A stretch of DNA of 52,500 nt from Pseudomonadota bacterium (lineage in GTDB: Bacteria > Pseudomonadota > Alphaproteobacteria > Acetobacterales > Acetobacteraceae): NCBI GenBank assembly GCA_021816925.1, contig JAKAWQ010000018.1:1-52500 (forward strand). Direction: 5' to 3'. Positions 6,468 to 16,216 of the stretch are shown one piece after another. A model generated the notes under the pieces. That model was not told where the DNA came from and did no database searches. It saw only the letters and a program-made list of their open reading frames with translations. Numbering within the stretch: the first letter of the stretch is position 1; each line of letters opens with the position of its first letter. The position numbers and the translations under genes are program-made.

Positions 6468-6916
6468 TTTATTGACGGGTGCTATGCGCCGGCCGGTTTC
6501 TCCTGCCCTTTCCGCTCGAATCCCGCCGCGGCGCGCTTTTTGCGCCCCGTCGGCGCTGCCGGCAGCGGCGTTCGCGCCGCCTGACCGCCCCGCCACCGGT
6601 GGGCGGCACGCCACGCCGCCATTTGTTTCTAACTCGTAATAATTCCCGGAGATTCACAATAAACGAAGAGTCCTCCAGGAGTTTCTTGCTGTGACAGATC
6701 GGCCCGGACTCCCCCGCCGGCTCACCAAAGAGAAAATTCTTCCCCACCTCTGCGCCGGCAGCCCATCGCTCGGCCCCCCCGTCGTGTCCCACTTGTCCGG
6801 ATTTTCCCATCCCTGAAAAAGAAAATTCTCCCTCGGCCGCACCCGGGTTCCGCGGCTTGCGAACCCCGCCGGCCAGGCGCTCAATAGCCGTTCTGCGGTT
6901 CGCTCGGGAGGAGTGC
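6468..6916. other. intergenic stretch without a supported gene
   Basis: Long frames on both strands here are arginine- and proline-rich shadows. The only pattern noticed is AGAAAATTCT occurring twice (6731-6740 and 6820-6829). AT-rich patches near 6625-6665 could hold a promoter for the small gene at 6917. Confidence 0.5.
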
Positions 6917-7156
6917 ATGGAAAAGACTGAAGCGGCGAAAGAATCGCGGCCCGGGAAGCCTGAGAAGCCGGCCGGATCGGCCGAAAAGCCACCGCCGGAA
7001 ATCCCGCCCGGCACCGAGGAAGAAGAACCGGCCGGGTATTTCTCCCCGCCCTGCATGCTCGCCGAGTTCGCCGACGAACTCGAGGAGAAAGCGGCTGAAC
7101 CCTCGAAGAACCTGACCGGCCGGGATCATCCGGTCCTGCGCAAGCCCGCTGCATAG
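6917..7156 (+). CDS. small charged protein, unknown function
   Basis: A 79-residue protein preceded by a good ribosome-binding site (GGGAGGAG, about 6 bases before ATG 6917). The first 45 residues are charged and rich in Lys, Glu and Pro, likely disordered. A short conserved-looking core follows, YFSPPCMLAEFADELEE, with a single cysteine, and a basic tail. There is no signal peptide or membrane segment. Its last 31 bases overlap the convergent carbonic anhydrase gene. I do not recognise a family; the SPPC-x-L-x-E motif is the handle for a search. Confidence 0.5.
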   Translation: MEKTEAAKESRPGKPEKPAGSAEKPPPEIPPGTEEEEPAGYFSPPCMLAEFADELEEKAAEPSKNLTGRDHPVLRKPAA

Positions 7157-7656
7157 CAGCGCCAGCGCTCCACATACTCGCGCGCCGATTGGCGAATGAA
7201 TTCGACCGTGGCCGCATCGAGCGTACGCGCCACCTTGGCGGGCGCACCGAAGATCAGCGAATTGTCCGGAAACTCCTTTCCCTCCGTGACGAGCGCGTTG
7301 GCACCCACCAGGCAGTTCTCCCCGATCCTCGCTCCGTTCAGCACCGTCGTGCCCATGCCGATCAGCGTGTTCGCGCCGATCGTGCAGCCGTGCAGGATCG
7401 CATGATGCCCGAGCGTGCACCCGGCCCCGATCGTCATCGGAAAGCCTGCATCCGTGTGCATCAGAACGCCTTCCTGGATGTTCGTCGCATCGCCGATCGC
7501 GATTGGCTCGTTGTCGCCGCGCAGCACCGCGCCGAACCACACCCCGACATCGCGCCCGAGCCGCACGCGGCCGATGACGTGCGCATCGGGCGCGATCCAG
7601 AACTCACCGGCGGGCGGAAGCTCGGGCGCGCGGTCATCGAGCGCGTAGATCGGCAT
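7126..7656 (-). CDS. gamma-class carbonic anhydrase family protein
   Basis: A 176-residue left-handed beta-helix protein with hexapeptide repeats: WIAPDAHVIGRVRLGRDVGV, then GDATNIQEGVLMHTDAG, then GAGCTLGHHAILHGCTIGAN, then IGMGTTVLNGARIGENCLVG. Histidines in MHTDAG and LGHHAILHG fit the metal ligands of gamma carbonic anhydrases. Members hydrate CO2, act as acyltransferase-like proteins, or are complex I-associated. ATG 7656 is chosen because the protein then begins with the family start MPIYAL; AAAGGA lies upstream. It follows tamB after 38 bases. Confidence 0.87.
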   Translation of the reverse strand: MPIYALDDRAPELPPAGEFWIAPDAHVIGRVRLGRDVGVWFGAVLRGDNEPIAIGDATNIQEGVLMHTDAGFPMTIGAGCTLGHHAILHGCTIGANTLIGMGTTVLNGARIGENCLVGANALVTEGKEFPDNSLIFGAPAKVARTLDAATVEFIRQSAREYVERWRCYAAGLRRTG

Positions 7657-7694
7657 GGCGACATGGTCCTTTCGTTGAGAGAGCGGGGCGCCGC

Positions 7695-10600
7695 TCAATA
7701 CTGGAACTGGTAGGTGAGGCCGACGCTCGAGCTGTTCGCCGAGTTCGCCCCGGTGGCGCCGCCGGCCCCCGTGCCGACGGTGGCGTCTAGCTTGAGACGT
7801 TTGGTGAGATCGATCTTCACCTTGGCCTGCGTACCCCCGCCGCTGCTCGATTGGTTGGCGCCGACATAAACGCCGCGCGCAATGTAGCGGCCGGCCTGCA
7901 CCGTGGGCGCGCCGTTGGCACCGGCGCCGATGCTGAGCTGGTCGAGCCCGAGGCCCTTGCGCAGCGTGCCGAGCGGATTGCCGACGCTCGGCCCGACGCC
8001 GGAGAGCGAGCCGAGCGCGTCGGCCATCTCGGCGAGCTGAAAGAGACTGAGATTCGAGGCGTTGCTGCCGAAGAGAAGGGCGGCCAGCACCTGGTCCTGC
8101 GGCATCTCGGGTACGCTCGAAAGGGACAGTTTCGGCTTCCGCACGGTTCCGCTGAGCGTGAGCGTGGCCGTGGTCGTGCGGGTGCTGGCGGTGGCGACGA
8201 GGTCGAGCGTGGGGTCGGCGGGATTGCCGCCGTTGAACCCGATCGTGCCGGAGGTGAAGGTGAGTGCTTGCCCGGCGATGCTCAACCGGCCGCGGATGAG
8301 GCGGAAGCTCCCCTCCGGCCGCGGTGCGGCCACGCTCCCCAAGACATGGATGCGCCCGCCGAACTCGGCATCGACGCCGCGGCCGCGCACGAAGACCTCG
8401 CGCGGCGCATCGAGCCTGACGTCGAGCGCGACGTTCGGCGCCGCCGCGGCCGGCCGCGCAAGTGGCGCTTGGCCGGCGCGGACCACGTGCAGCACGACGA
8501 CCGTCGGCGGCAGGCTCTTCGGAATCCGTATCTCCGCACGCCGGATATGAATCGTGCCGCGCGCCGCGAGCGCCCGCTCCGCAAATCCGGTGATATGGAG
8601 ATCGGAATCGAGCCAGGCGGTGAGCAGGTCGGATTGCGGCAGCTCGGCATCGCGCGCCGTGACGGCAAGCGAAACCGGAACGCCCGGCTCAAACACGCCG
8701 ATGCTTCCCGTCGCGCCGATGCTGCCGGGACCGGCATGGGCCGCGAAGCGAACGATGCGCACGCTCCCGCCCGCCATTGTCGCCTCCGCATCGATGCCGG
8801 TCAGCGAAAGCCCGCTTGCATAGTCGGCGATCGTTCCGCCGCTGAGCCGCGCGCTGCCGCTGATCGCGGGGTTGGCGAGGGTGCCGCGGAGCGTCGCGTC
8901 GAGCAGAAGCCGCCCGGCAATGCGCCGGCCCGCGGCGGCAAGCACGGGTTGGAAGAGGGCGAGGTCGGCTTGGCCTTTCACGCCAAGATCGAGCGCTCCC
9001 CTCGCAGCCAGCGGAACCGCGCCCGAGAGCGCGACGCGCGTGGCGGCTCCGTCAGCAAGCTCCGCCCGGATTTGTGCGGAGTGGCCGGCGAGCGCTGCGG
9101 TGAGATCGAGGCTCGCCGGCGGCAGGCCGGCCGCCGGGCCCGAGGCGAGGCCGAGCCCGCGCGCGCTGACGCTGAGGCTGCCGGTGGGAGCCGCGAGCGT
9201 GCCGGCGAGCCTCGCCGAGGCGTCCAGCCGCCCTTTGGCGGAAAGACCGGGCGCAAAGGGAGCGAGAAGCGCCGGTGTCGCGTTGCGCAGCGCGAGCGTG
9301 AGCGCAAGGTCAGGGCGAATGCGCCCGCTTGCGTCAAGCTCCGCTCCGGCCATGCCGAGGCGGAGCCCCTCGACCGAAACGCCTGGCGAGAAGAGGATCC
9401 GCGCGGGCGCCAGGAGCCTGACCGACGCGCTCCGCCACGTCGCGTCGAGCGCCGAGAGCGAAGCCGAACCCGCGCCCGCATCGACCAGCATCGCCGCGCT
9501 CAGTGCCGCATGGCCGAACGAGGGAAAGTCGCCGTGCAGGCGGAGCGCGAGCGCGTTCGCGAGGCCGCTTGCCGAAAGCGTCGCCGCGCCGCTCACCCCA
9601 TCGACGGTGAGGCCTGCGAGCCGCATCGTCGCCTCGATGCGCCGGTTCGCGAGCGGGTGGATCAAGGCGGCGGTGAGTTGCGCGTGGGCAACGCTGGCGC
9701 CGGCGGCTGCGATCCCGATTCCCTTGAGGTCGAGGACGAGCTCAGGTTCGCGCTGACGCTCCGCGGCGGCGAGCGAGCCGGTGAGCGAACCCTGCAACGA
9801 AAAACCGGCGAAGGATGAAAAGTCGGCGAGGCGGGAGATCGCGAATGAAATCCGCCCTGCGGGCGCTCCACCCTTGGCGAGCGCAATCGTGCCTGCCGCG
9901 TGCCCGCTCTTCCAGCGCGCGTTCTTGATCGTGACGGTGTTTGCGCCGTCGGGCCCGCGCGCCGCAGCCAGCGAAAGATCGAGCGGCGCGCCTTGCAGCT
10001 CCGCTTGCGCGGTGAGTTCGGCCGCGGGCGCGGCAGGCCAGCCGGTCGCGGCGAGGCGGGCGTGGAACGGCAGGGGCGCAAACGCGGCAGTGCCGAGCGT
10101 GCCGTTCAGGTCTGCGGCGAGGGAGAGCGCATTGCTGGGGCCATCGATCCTGCCCTTGGCTGCCAGCGCGCCTCGAAGGGCGGCATCCGCCCGTTCAAGG
10201 TCGGGAAGCCCGGCTTGCCACGCGAGCGCGAGTTTGCCCGCGGCCATGCTGCCGTGTGCATCAAAGGAAACCGCGCGGCCGGTCAGCGAAAAGCGGGAGA
10301 GCGTGAGGTCGCTCTTCTGCAGGTGCGCGGCGAGCGCCAGGTGCGGCGCGGGGCCGAGCAGCGAAAAGACCGGCGTGCTGCCGCCGGTCAAGGCGAGCGC
10401 GGCCTTGGCGGCGAGCGTGAAGCCCCGCGGCTGCTCGCTTGCCGCGAGCTTGGCGGAGCCGCTGCCGGCGAGAGTGAGGCCGGCAATCGCGGAAAGCGGC
10501 GAGAGATCGGGGAGATCGATTGTCGCGGCCAGCGTCGGGTGGCCGGCGGTGCGCACCTCGCCCCGCGCGGAGATCAGGGGATGGCGGAGGGTGAAGGAAA

Positions 10601-11717
10601 TCGGCCGGCCGGGCGCGTCGAGCAGCGCCGTAGCATCAAGCACGAGCGGCGCTTTGGCCAGCAGCTCGGGGGCGGGGCCAGGCAGCACGACACCTGTGAG
10701 ACGGGCCTCGAGCCTTGCGCGCCCGCCGCTCCCCATGAGGCTTCCAACAAGCCGCGCGATTTTGGCTCCGGCCGCGGAAAGACCGGCAATGCCGAAGTTC
10801 CCGCTGACCACGGGCTTGGCGAAGGCGCCATGGAATCGGAGAGTGAGATCGGCGCTCCGCCAGGCGATGCCCGGCCTCGGCGCCATGGCCGGTGCGGTGA
10901 CGCCGAACGCGAGATCGGCGGCGCGCGCGACGAGATCGATCCGTCCCGAGGCGCGCGCGACGAGCGGCCCTGCGGTGGCGTTGAGGTGCGCGGCGATATC
11001 GTTCCTCGGCCCGGAGAGCTGGACATCGAGGCGGATCGGCCCGGGCGGCGTGACGCCGGCAAGCCCGGCGAGAAGCCCGTGCGCCGGCTCCTCGATGTGC
11101 GCCGCGAGCGCCACCGTTTGCGAGGTGAGCTCGACCCTCACCTGGTAGCGGCCGCCGCCCGCGAGCGGACGGGCGTCGAGGCTGAATGCGTCCTTCCCGG
11201 CGATCGCGCGCTCTCCGGAGGCGGTGACGGCAAGGCTGACCGTTCGGCCGGCCAAGGCGGGAGAAAAGGCGGGAGGGATGGTAAGCCGCGCGATTGCAAG
11301 CCGGCGGACGATGAGGGGGATGGGGTGCCGCGGCGATGGTGGCGCGGCAGTGCCCGTGCGCGCTTTCTTCTCGGCCGGCAGGCGATCGAGTTCTGCTGCG
11401 GAGGCGGTCAGCCGGTCGACCAGGATTTGGCCGTCGAGAAGCCGGAGCGGCTGCCAGTCGAGCACCACGTTTCGTGCGGTGAGCCAGGGCCCCGCGGCGT
11501 CCGCGAGCGTCAGGCGCCGCGCGCGGAGGTGAGCGGGGAAGCTGCCTCCAAGGCCCTCGACCCCAACCGCACCGAGGGTGAGCCGCGGCACGAGCCAGGT
11601 GAGGATTTCGCGGCCGGGCGCGGTGTTGGCGCCGAGCAGCAGAGAGAGGACAAAGAGGGCCACGGCGCCAAAGGCGCCGGCCATGCCGATCCCGATCCTT
11701 TTTGCCCATCGCCGCAT
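7695..11717 (-). CDS. tamB: TamB-family translocation and assembly module protein
   Basis: A 1340-residue protein. A single N-terminal membrane anchor (IGIGMAGAFGAVALFVLSLL, about residues 8-28) is followed by a very long repetitive beta-rich part and the conserved DUF490 end (FRLIRGRLSIAGQALTFTSG, then DPTLDLVATAST, then AALLFGSNASNLSLFQ), finishing in the aromatic QFQY. TamB bridges the inner membrane to TamA and moves lipid or outer-membrane proteins across the periplasm. It lies directly after tamA with a one-base stop/start overlap (TGATG). Length and order match the usual tamAB pair. Confidence 0.93.
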   Translation of the reverse strand: MRRWAKRIGIGMAGAFGAVALFVLSLLLGANTAPGREILTWLVPRLTLGAVGVEGLGGSFPAHLRARRLTLADAAGPWLTARNVVLDWQPLRLLDGQILVDRLTASAAELDRLPAEKKARTGTAAPPSPRHPIPLIVRRLAIARLTIPPAFSPALAGRTVSLAVTASGERAIAGKDAFSLDARPLAGGGRYQVRVELTSQTVALAAHIEEPAHGLLAGLAGVTPPGPIRLDVQLSGPRNDIAAHLNATAGPLVARASGRIDLVARAADLAFGVTAPAMAPRPGIAWRSADLTLRFHGAFAKPVVSGNFGIAGLSAAGAKIARLVGSLMGSGGRARLEARLTGVVLPGPAPELLAKAPLVLDATALLDAPGRPISFTLRHPLISARGEVRTAGHPTLAATIDLPDLSPLSAIAGLTLAGSGSAKLAASEQPRGFTLAAKAALALTGGSTPVFSLLGPAPHLALAAHLQKSDLTLSRFSLTGRAVSFDAHGSMAAGKLALAWQAGLPDLERADAALRGALAAKGRIDGPSNALSLAADLNGTLGTAAFAPLPFHARLAATGWPAAPAAELTAQAELQGAPLDLSLAAARGPDGANTVTIKNARWKSGHAAGTIALAKGGAPAGRISFAISRLADFSSFAGFSLQGSLTGSLAAAERQREPELVLDLKGIGIAAAGASVAHAQLTAALIHPLANRRIEATMRLAGLTVDGVSGAATLSASGLANALALRLHGDFPSFGHAALSAAMLVDAGAGSASLSALDATWRSASVRLLAPARILFSPGVSVEGLRLGMAGAELDASGRIRPDLALTLALRNATPALLAPFAPGLSAKGRLDASARLAGTLAAPTGSLSVSARGLGLASGPAAGLPPASLDLTAALAGHSAQIRAELADGAATRVALSGAVPLAARGALDLGVKGQADLALFQPVLAAAGRRIAGRLLLDATLRGTLANPAISGSARLSGGTIADYASGLSLTGIDAEATMAGGSVRIVRFAAHAGPGSIGATGSIGVFEPGVPVSLAVTARDAELPQSDLLTAWLDSDLHITGFAERALAARGTIHIRRAEIRIPKSLPPTVVVLHVVRAGQAPLARPAAAAPNVALDVRLDAPREVFVRGRGVDAEFGGRIHVLGSVAAPRPEGSFRLIRGRLSIAGQALTFTSGTIGFNGGNPADPTLDLVATASTRTTTATLTLSGTVRKPKLSLSSVPEMPQDQVLAALLFGSNASNLSLFQLAEMADALGSLSGVGPSVGNPLGTLRKGLGLDQLSIGAGANGAPTVQAGRYIARGVYVGANQSSSGGGTQAKVKIDLTKRLKLDATVGTGAGGATGANSANSSSVGLTYQFQY

Positions 11718-13552
11718 CAGAATGCCTGCCCAAGCCCGATATAGAGCTCGAAACTGTCTCCGCCCGGTTCCCGGTTGAGGGGCACGGCAACGTCCAGTCG
11801 GATCGGCCCGATCGGGGTGTAGTAGCGGAGCCCGCCGCCGGCGCCGAATCTCACGGTCCCGGAAAAAGGATCGCCGTTGGTGGAAACCTGTCCGGCATCA
11901 ACGAAAGCCGCCGCACCCCAATGGGCGAGGAAGCGCTGGCGGAGCTCCAATGTGACTGCACTGACCGCCGTGCCGCCTTCGGGCGTGCCGTTCGGGAATT
12001 GCGGGCCGAGGGAGAGAAATTTGTAACCGCGCACCGTGCCGCTTCCCCCGGCATAGAAGCGCTTGTCGGCCGGCAGGCTGGCGAGGCTCGTGCCGAGCGC
12101 GGCGCCGACCAGGCCGCGGACTGCCACGACGCTGCGGCCGGGCCTTTCTCCTGCGAGGTCGGACAAATCGAGATAGGTCGAACCCGAGAGTTCCGCGAGG
12201 ACGAACTGCGCGGAAGGCGGCCCGAACGAGGCCGTGGGCGCGAGCCGGGCCGTGGCGCGGAAGCCACGCGTGGGATTGAGGAGATTGTTCGTGCTGTCAT
12301 ACGCGAGGGTGAGGGGCACGCCGATCAGCGTGAAGCTGCTGGTGATCGCGTTTTGGGTGATCCGTTCACGCTCTCCGGCGAGTCCGACGCTCGCCGTGAG
12401 ATGAGGCAGGACGGGGCGGGAGAGCGCGACGCTCGCCGTGAGCGCCGTGCGGTCGTAGGCATCGAGGCTCTCATCGACGGTGCCGACATTGGCAAGGAGG
12501 GACTGGTTGCGAGCGAGGAAGTCCGGCTTGCTGAAGGCTGCACTCAGACTGTAGCCGGGTCCGGTGACGGCGGTGCCGCCGAGCGTGGTGCCGGCCGAGA
12601 GCTTGAGATCCTCGGCATTCCCGAAAAGGTTTCGGTCTTCCCAGGAGGCATTGAGCCCGACGCCGAGATCGGTCGAGTAGGAGGCGCCGAGGCTCACCAC
12701 ATGCAACTTCCGCTCGCTTACGAAGACCGTAACGGGAAGCCGGCCCTCGGCATTCGTGCTGGTGCCCGGCCGGATTCGCACCATCGAGAAGATGGGAAGC
12801 TCGGCGAGATCGGCGCGTGCGGCGGCCAGCGCCGCCGGGCTGTATTTCTCGCCCGGGCGGATGGTGAGCCGGCGGCGCACGAACGACTCGTTCACGGTCC
12901 TGAGCCCGGCGATCGCAATCGGCCCGAGATCGACGCGCGGGCCTGGCTCGACCGTGAAGGTCACGTCGAGGGTGCGCGTTGCCGGATGCAGGATGGCCGT
13001 GGGTTCGGAGACCTTGGCGAGTGCGTACCCTTCCGCCTGCAATGCGGCGAGAAGGCGGGTTCCGGCGGCCAGCACGTCGGCGGCGCGAGCGGGATCACCG
13101 GGAGCGAGCCGGAACGCCTCGCGGGCCTTCTCGGGAACCGTGCCCGTGATCTTTACCCGGCCGAGATGGAAGAGCGGTCCGGGCAGGAACGAGATCGCGA
13201 CGCGAACCGGGGGCTTGGCAAAGAGACCGGCGAGGACGGAGGTGAGGGCTGGGTCGCCAAGCGGATGGCCGGCGATGCGGATCTCGATCTTCGCGGCATA
13301 GAATCCGAAGCTCTCGAGCACGGTCCGGAACCGCGCCTCGTCGTTGCGGGCGCGCGCGATCAGCGCGAACGGGCCGACCGGGACGGCCGTGCGCAGGCTG
13401 AGGAGGGTCGAACTGGCGGCCAGCGCATGGTCGAGCGCGGCGTTGCCGGTCGGGGTGAGGACGACGCTGTAGGGTTCGGGGCCGGCCGCACGCACGCCCG
13501 GGCAGAGCAGGACGAGGACGACGAGTGCAAGGGGTCGCACGAGCGGGCGCAT
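11717..13552 (-). CDS. tamA: TamA, Omp85/BamA-superfamily outer-membrane protein
   Basis: A 611-residue precursor with signal peptide (LVRPLALVVLVLLCPGVRAA). POTRA domains occupy about residues 30-270 (GRVKITGTVPEKAREAFRLA; then VDLGPIAIAGLRTVNESFVR, RRLTIRPGEKYSPAALAAAR). A 16-strand barrel follows, including NLLNPTRGFR, the RFYAGGSGTVRGY motif (the VRGY/F loop of Omp85 proteins) and a terminal FELYIGLGQAF ending in phenylalanine, the barrel export signal. It acts with TamB in outer-membrane assembly. The tRNA-Cys gene is 89 bases upstream. Confidence 0.93.
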   Translation of the reverse strand: MRPLVRPLALVVLVLLCPGVRAAGPEPYSVVLTPTGNAALDHALAASSTLLSLRTAVPVGPFALIARARNDEARFRTVLESFGFYAAKIEIRIAGHPLGDPALTSVLAGLFAKPPVRVAISFLPGPLFHLGRVKITGTVPEKAREAFRLAPGDPARAADVLAAGTRLLAALQAEGYALAKVSEPTAILHPATRTLDVTFTVEPGPRVDLGPIAIAGLRTVNESFVRRRLTIRPGEKYSPAALAAARADLAELPIFSMVRIRPGTSTNAEGRLPVTVFVSERKLHVVSLGASYSTDLGVGLNASWEDRNLFGNAEDLKLSAGTTLGGTAVTGPGYSLSAAFSKPDFLARNQSLLANVGTVDESLDAYDRTALTASVALSRPVLPHLTASVGLAGERERITQNAITSSFTLIGVPLTLAYDSTNNLLNPTRGFRATARLAPTASFGPPSAQFVLAELSGSTYLDLSDLAGERPGRSVVAVRGLVGAALGTSLASLPADKRFYAGGSGTVRGYKFLSLGPQFPNGTPEGGTAVSAVTLELRQRFLAHWGAAAFVDAGQVSTNGDPFSGTVRFGAGGGLRYYTPIGPIRLDVAVPLNREPGGDSFELYIGLGQAF

Positions 13553-13641
13553 CGCCCGAAGTTACGCGCGATTGCGGGCCGGGGAACCCGCTTCGCGCGT
13601 GACCTTTTGCGCTCGACCCTTCCGCCCGGCGTGCGGGGATC

Positions 13642-13715
13642 TGGAGGTCCGGGCCGGAATCGAACCGACGTACGCGGATTTGCAGTCCGCTGCATGACCA
13701 CTCTGCCACCGGACC
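13642..13715 (-). tRNA. tRNA-Cys (GCA)
   Basis: The 74-nt cloverleaf has acceptor arms GGTCCGG/CCGGACC, anticodon loop CTGCAAA (anticodon GCA), T-arm GTCGGTTCGATTCCGGC, discriminator U, and an encoded CCA. Anticodon and U73 both fit cysteine. Confidence 0.95.
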
Positions 13716-13868
13716 GGCGAGTGAGGCGGAGCTTATCGGCCGCTGCTCTGCGGCCGGTCAAGTCCGCAGGAGGGTGTGGCCGGGCGCCTTGCATGAGGCG
13801 AGGGTGGCGGTCGGCCCGCGGGGCGTTTATGAAGCGATCGGTTTGCCCTCCCCGGCTACCTGCCCCGG

Positions 13869-14543
13869 ATGCCCATGGACCAGAACGCATCGGACTTCGA
13901 GCTTGCCCGCACGCACATGGTGGAGAGCCAGGTCCGCCCGAATCGGGTGAACGACCCGAAAATCCTGGAGGCCATGCGGAGCCTGCCGCGCGAGCGCTTC
14001 GTGCCGCCCGAGCAGGCGGCCTTGGCTTATGCCGACGCCGACGTATCGCTTGGCGAGGGGCGCGTGCTTCTGGCGCCGATGCTGCTGGCCCGCCTCGTGC
14101 AACTGGCCGAGCCGCGCGCGGGGGAGCGCGCGCTCGTGGTGGGCGCGGGAACCGGCTACGGGGCGGCGGTGCTGGCGGAGTGCGGTGCCGTGGTGACTGC
14201 GCTCGAGGAAGACCGGCGCCTGCTCGCCCTCGCCAGGGAGCTGCTGCCTTCCTTGGCTCCTTCCGTCCGCGTCGTGGAGGGGCCGCTCGCGGCCGGTTGG
14301 CCGGCGGACGGGCCGTGGCATATCGTGCTGATCGAGGGGGCGGTGCGCGCGATCCCGTCCGCTCTGGCGGGGCAGATTGTCCGGCAGAACGGGCGGCTTG
14401 TTGCGGTGCTGGCGCCGTCTCGCGGCACGAGCCGGGCGGTTCTTGGCCGCCCGAGCGCCGGGAGGGTGGCTTTGCAGGGCGTTTTCGACTGCGCAACCTC
14501 GCTCCTGCCCTCCCTCGCACCGGCGCCGGAGTTCACGTTCTAG
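13869..14543 (+). CDS. protein-L-isoaspartate methyltransferase family protein
   Basis: A 224-residue PCMT-like protein: ARTHMVESQVRPNRVNDPKI, then MRSLPRERFVPPEQ, and the SAM-binding loop ALVVGAGTGYGAAVLA followed by an acidic strand end (VVTALEED). In alphaproteobacteria this divergent PCMT version usually precedes a tolC-like gene, as here, and may not repair isoaspartate. Start ATG 13869 or ATG 13875; neither has a strong ribosome-binding site. It stands alone between tRNA-Cys and the tolC-like gene. Confidence 0.85.
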   Translation: MPMDQNASDFELARTHMVESQVRPNRVNDPKILEAMRSLPRERFVPPEQAALAYADADVSLGEGRVLLAPMLLARLVQLAEPRAGERALVVGAGTGYGAAVLAECGAVVTALEEDRRLLALARELLPSLAPSVRVVEGPLAAGWPADGPWHIVLIEGAVRAIPSALAGQIVRQNGRLVAVLAPSRGTSRAVLGRPSAGRVALQGVFDCATSLLPSLAPAPEFTF

Positions 14544-14740
14544 AAGGGTCACCGGCCTTGGAGCGGACCCATGTCGGTGCCGAACTCATGCCTTGCACGA
14601 TCATTGAACGAGCGATGGGTATGAGATCCCGCCAAAAGCTGATACGGGATGAGAGACTTGGTGGCGGAGTGCCATGGCCGCGGGAGGCCGCGGCGCGTGC
14701 CATGCCGAAGACCTCGGGGCGAGGGAGGAACGCAACGGAG

Positions 14741-16207
14741 ATGCGAGGGATGATCCTGCGTTGCGGCACCGTTTTCGGGCTGGCGTTGGCCTTGGGCGCC
14801 CGGGCGGCGTTGGCGCAACCGGCGACGCTCGATCAGGCCCTGATTGCCGCATACAACACCAATCCGCAGATCCTTGCCGAGCGGGCCAATCTTCGCGCCG
14901 TGAACGAGGGGGTTCCGAAGGCCCTCAGCGGTTGGCGCCCGACGGTGGTGCTGAGCGGCAGCGCGGGCTACAGCAGCGGGACCGAGCGCACAGTCGCCGC
15001 GCCGACGTTTTTCTCGCCGGGCGGCCCGCAATACAGCGATATCTCGCGGGACACGCTCACCGAACAGGCGACCGTGACGCAGCCGATCTTCCAGGGCGGC
15101 AAGACGCGGGCGAGCGTTTTTCAGGCGCGGAACCTCGTGCGTGCCGAGCGGGCGCAGCTTATCGCGACCGAGGAGTCGGTCTTCACGAGCGTGGTCTCCG
15201 CCTACGTGTCCGTAATCGAGAACCGTCAGCTCGTCGCGGTGAACGAGACCAACGTGACGGTGCTCCAGCAGCAATTGCAATCAAGTGAGGACCGCTTTCG
15301 GGTGGGCGAGCTGACCCAGACCGACGTCGCCCAGGCACAGGCGGCGCTGGCGCAGGGCCAGGCGCAGCTCGAAACGGCGCGCGGCAACCTGGCAACGGCG
15401 CTCGCGACTTATGTTCAGGTGGTTGGTCAGCCCGCGGCCGCGGCGCTTTCTCCTCCGCAGCCGCTCGTGCTGCCGGTGAAATCGGCGGCGGCGGCCGACG
15501 CGGAGGCGGCGGCAAACAATCCGTCGGTCGTCAACGCGCTCTTCAATGTGGCGGCGGCGAAGAACGCCGTGAATATCGCCTTCGCGGCGCTGATGCCCTC
15601 GGTCAGCGTACAGTTCAACGCGTTCCGCCAGGACAATCCGACCCTGCCCGACACACGCTTGACCGGATGGGCGGCGACGGCCGATCTTTCGGTGCCGCTC
15701 TATCAGGGCGGGGGCGAGTATGCGACGGTGCGGCAGGCCAAGCAGGAGCAGGACAAGGCGGTGCAGACGCTGGACAACGCCCGCCGGGCAGCCGTGCAGC
15801 AGGCATCGCAGGCGTGGCAGACGCTGATCGCAGCAGAGGCCGCGATCATCAGCAGCCACGCCGCGGTGGCAGCAAACCGGATTGCGCTCGAAGGAACCGA
15901 ACGCGAGGCGATCGTCGGCACGGCGACCACGCTTGATGTGTTGACGGTGCAGCAGAATCTCCTGACCGCGGAGACCACGCTGGTGCAGAACCTCGCCAGC
16001 CTGATCACCGCCTCCTACGGGGTGGCGGCCGCGATCGGCCGGCTGACGGCACGCGACCTGAAGCTGCCGGTTCCGTACTATGATGAGAACGCGTACTACC
16101 GATCCGTGCGCAACGCCTTGTTCGGCGTCGGCGGCCCCGCGGAAACTGGCAACCCGACAGGCGGGGCGCTGCCGCTTCCGCCGGCCGTGCCCGGCGTCAA
16201 GCACTGA
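14741..16207 (+). CDS. tolC: TolC-family outer-membrane efflux protein
   Basis: A 488-residue protein with signal peptide (RCGTVFGLALALGARAALA, cleavage before QPATLDQAL) and the duplicated helical-hairpin architecture of TolC: LDQALIAAYNTNPQILAERA and TVTQPIFQGGKTRASVFQAR in repeat one, VNIAFAALMPSVSVQF, LSVPLYQGGGEYATVRQAKQ and TLDVLTVQQNLLTAETTL in repeat two. It forms the outer-membrane channel of type I secretion and efflux systems. ATG 14741 is chosen with GGAGG upstream; in-frame ATGs at 14702 and 14750 are possible. No inner-membrane pump gene is adjacent. Confidence 0.9.
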   Translation: MRGMILRCGTVFGLALALGARAALAQPATLDQALIAAYNTNPQILAERANLRAVNEGVPKALSGWRPTVVLSGSAGYSSGTERTVAAPTFFSPGGPQYSDISRDTLTEQATVTQPIFQGGKTRASVFQARNLVRAERAQLIATEESVFTSVVSAYVSVIENRQLVAVNETNVTVLQQQLQSSEDRFRVGELTQTDVAQAQAALAQGQAQLETARGNLATALATYVQVVGQPAAAALSPPQPLVLPVKSAAAADAEAAANNPSVVNALFNVAAAKNAVNIAFAALMPSVSVQFNAFRQDNPTLPDTRLTGWAATADLSVPLYQGGGEYATVRQAKQEQDKAVQTLDNARRAAVQQASQAWQTLIAAEAAIISSHAAVAANRIALEGTEREAIVGTATTLDVLTVQQNLLTAETTLVQNLASLITASYGVAAAIGRLTARDLKLPVPYYDENAYYRSVRNALFGVGGPAETGNPTGGALPLPPAVPGVKH

Positions 16208-16216
16208 GGCTTGGCG

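Noticed and set aside
6731-6829. AGAAAATTCT occurring twice as a regulatory repeat
   Set aside because: Only ten bases, no symmetry with nearby promoters, and no gene between them; kept only as a note.
6469-7056. Minus-strand frame between the Fe-S repair gene and carbonic anhydrase
   Set aside because: Low-complexity composition, no family pattern, and it runs antisense to the small gene at 6917, which has a good ribosome-binding site.
7851-11744. Very long plus-strand open frames opposite tamB
   Set aside because: They are arginine/glycine-rich shadows of a GC-rich gene; tamB on the minus strand has an anchor helix, DUF490 end and operon partner.
11702-14740. A plus-strand frame open for 1500 codons, running through tamA, the tRNA and the PCMT gene into tolC
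   Set aside because: Only the part from 14741 is TolC-like; the rest is antisense to tamA or out of frame with the PCMT-like gene and crosses a tRNA.
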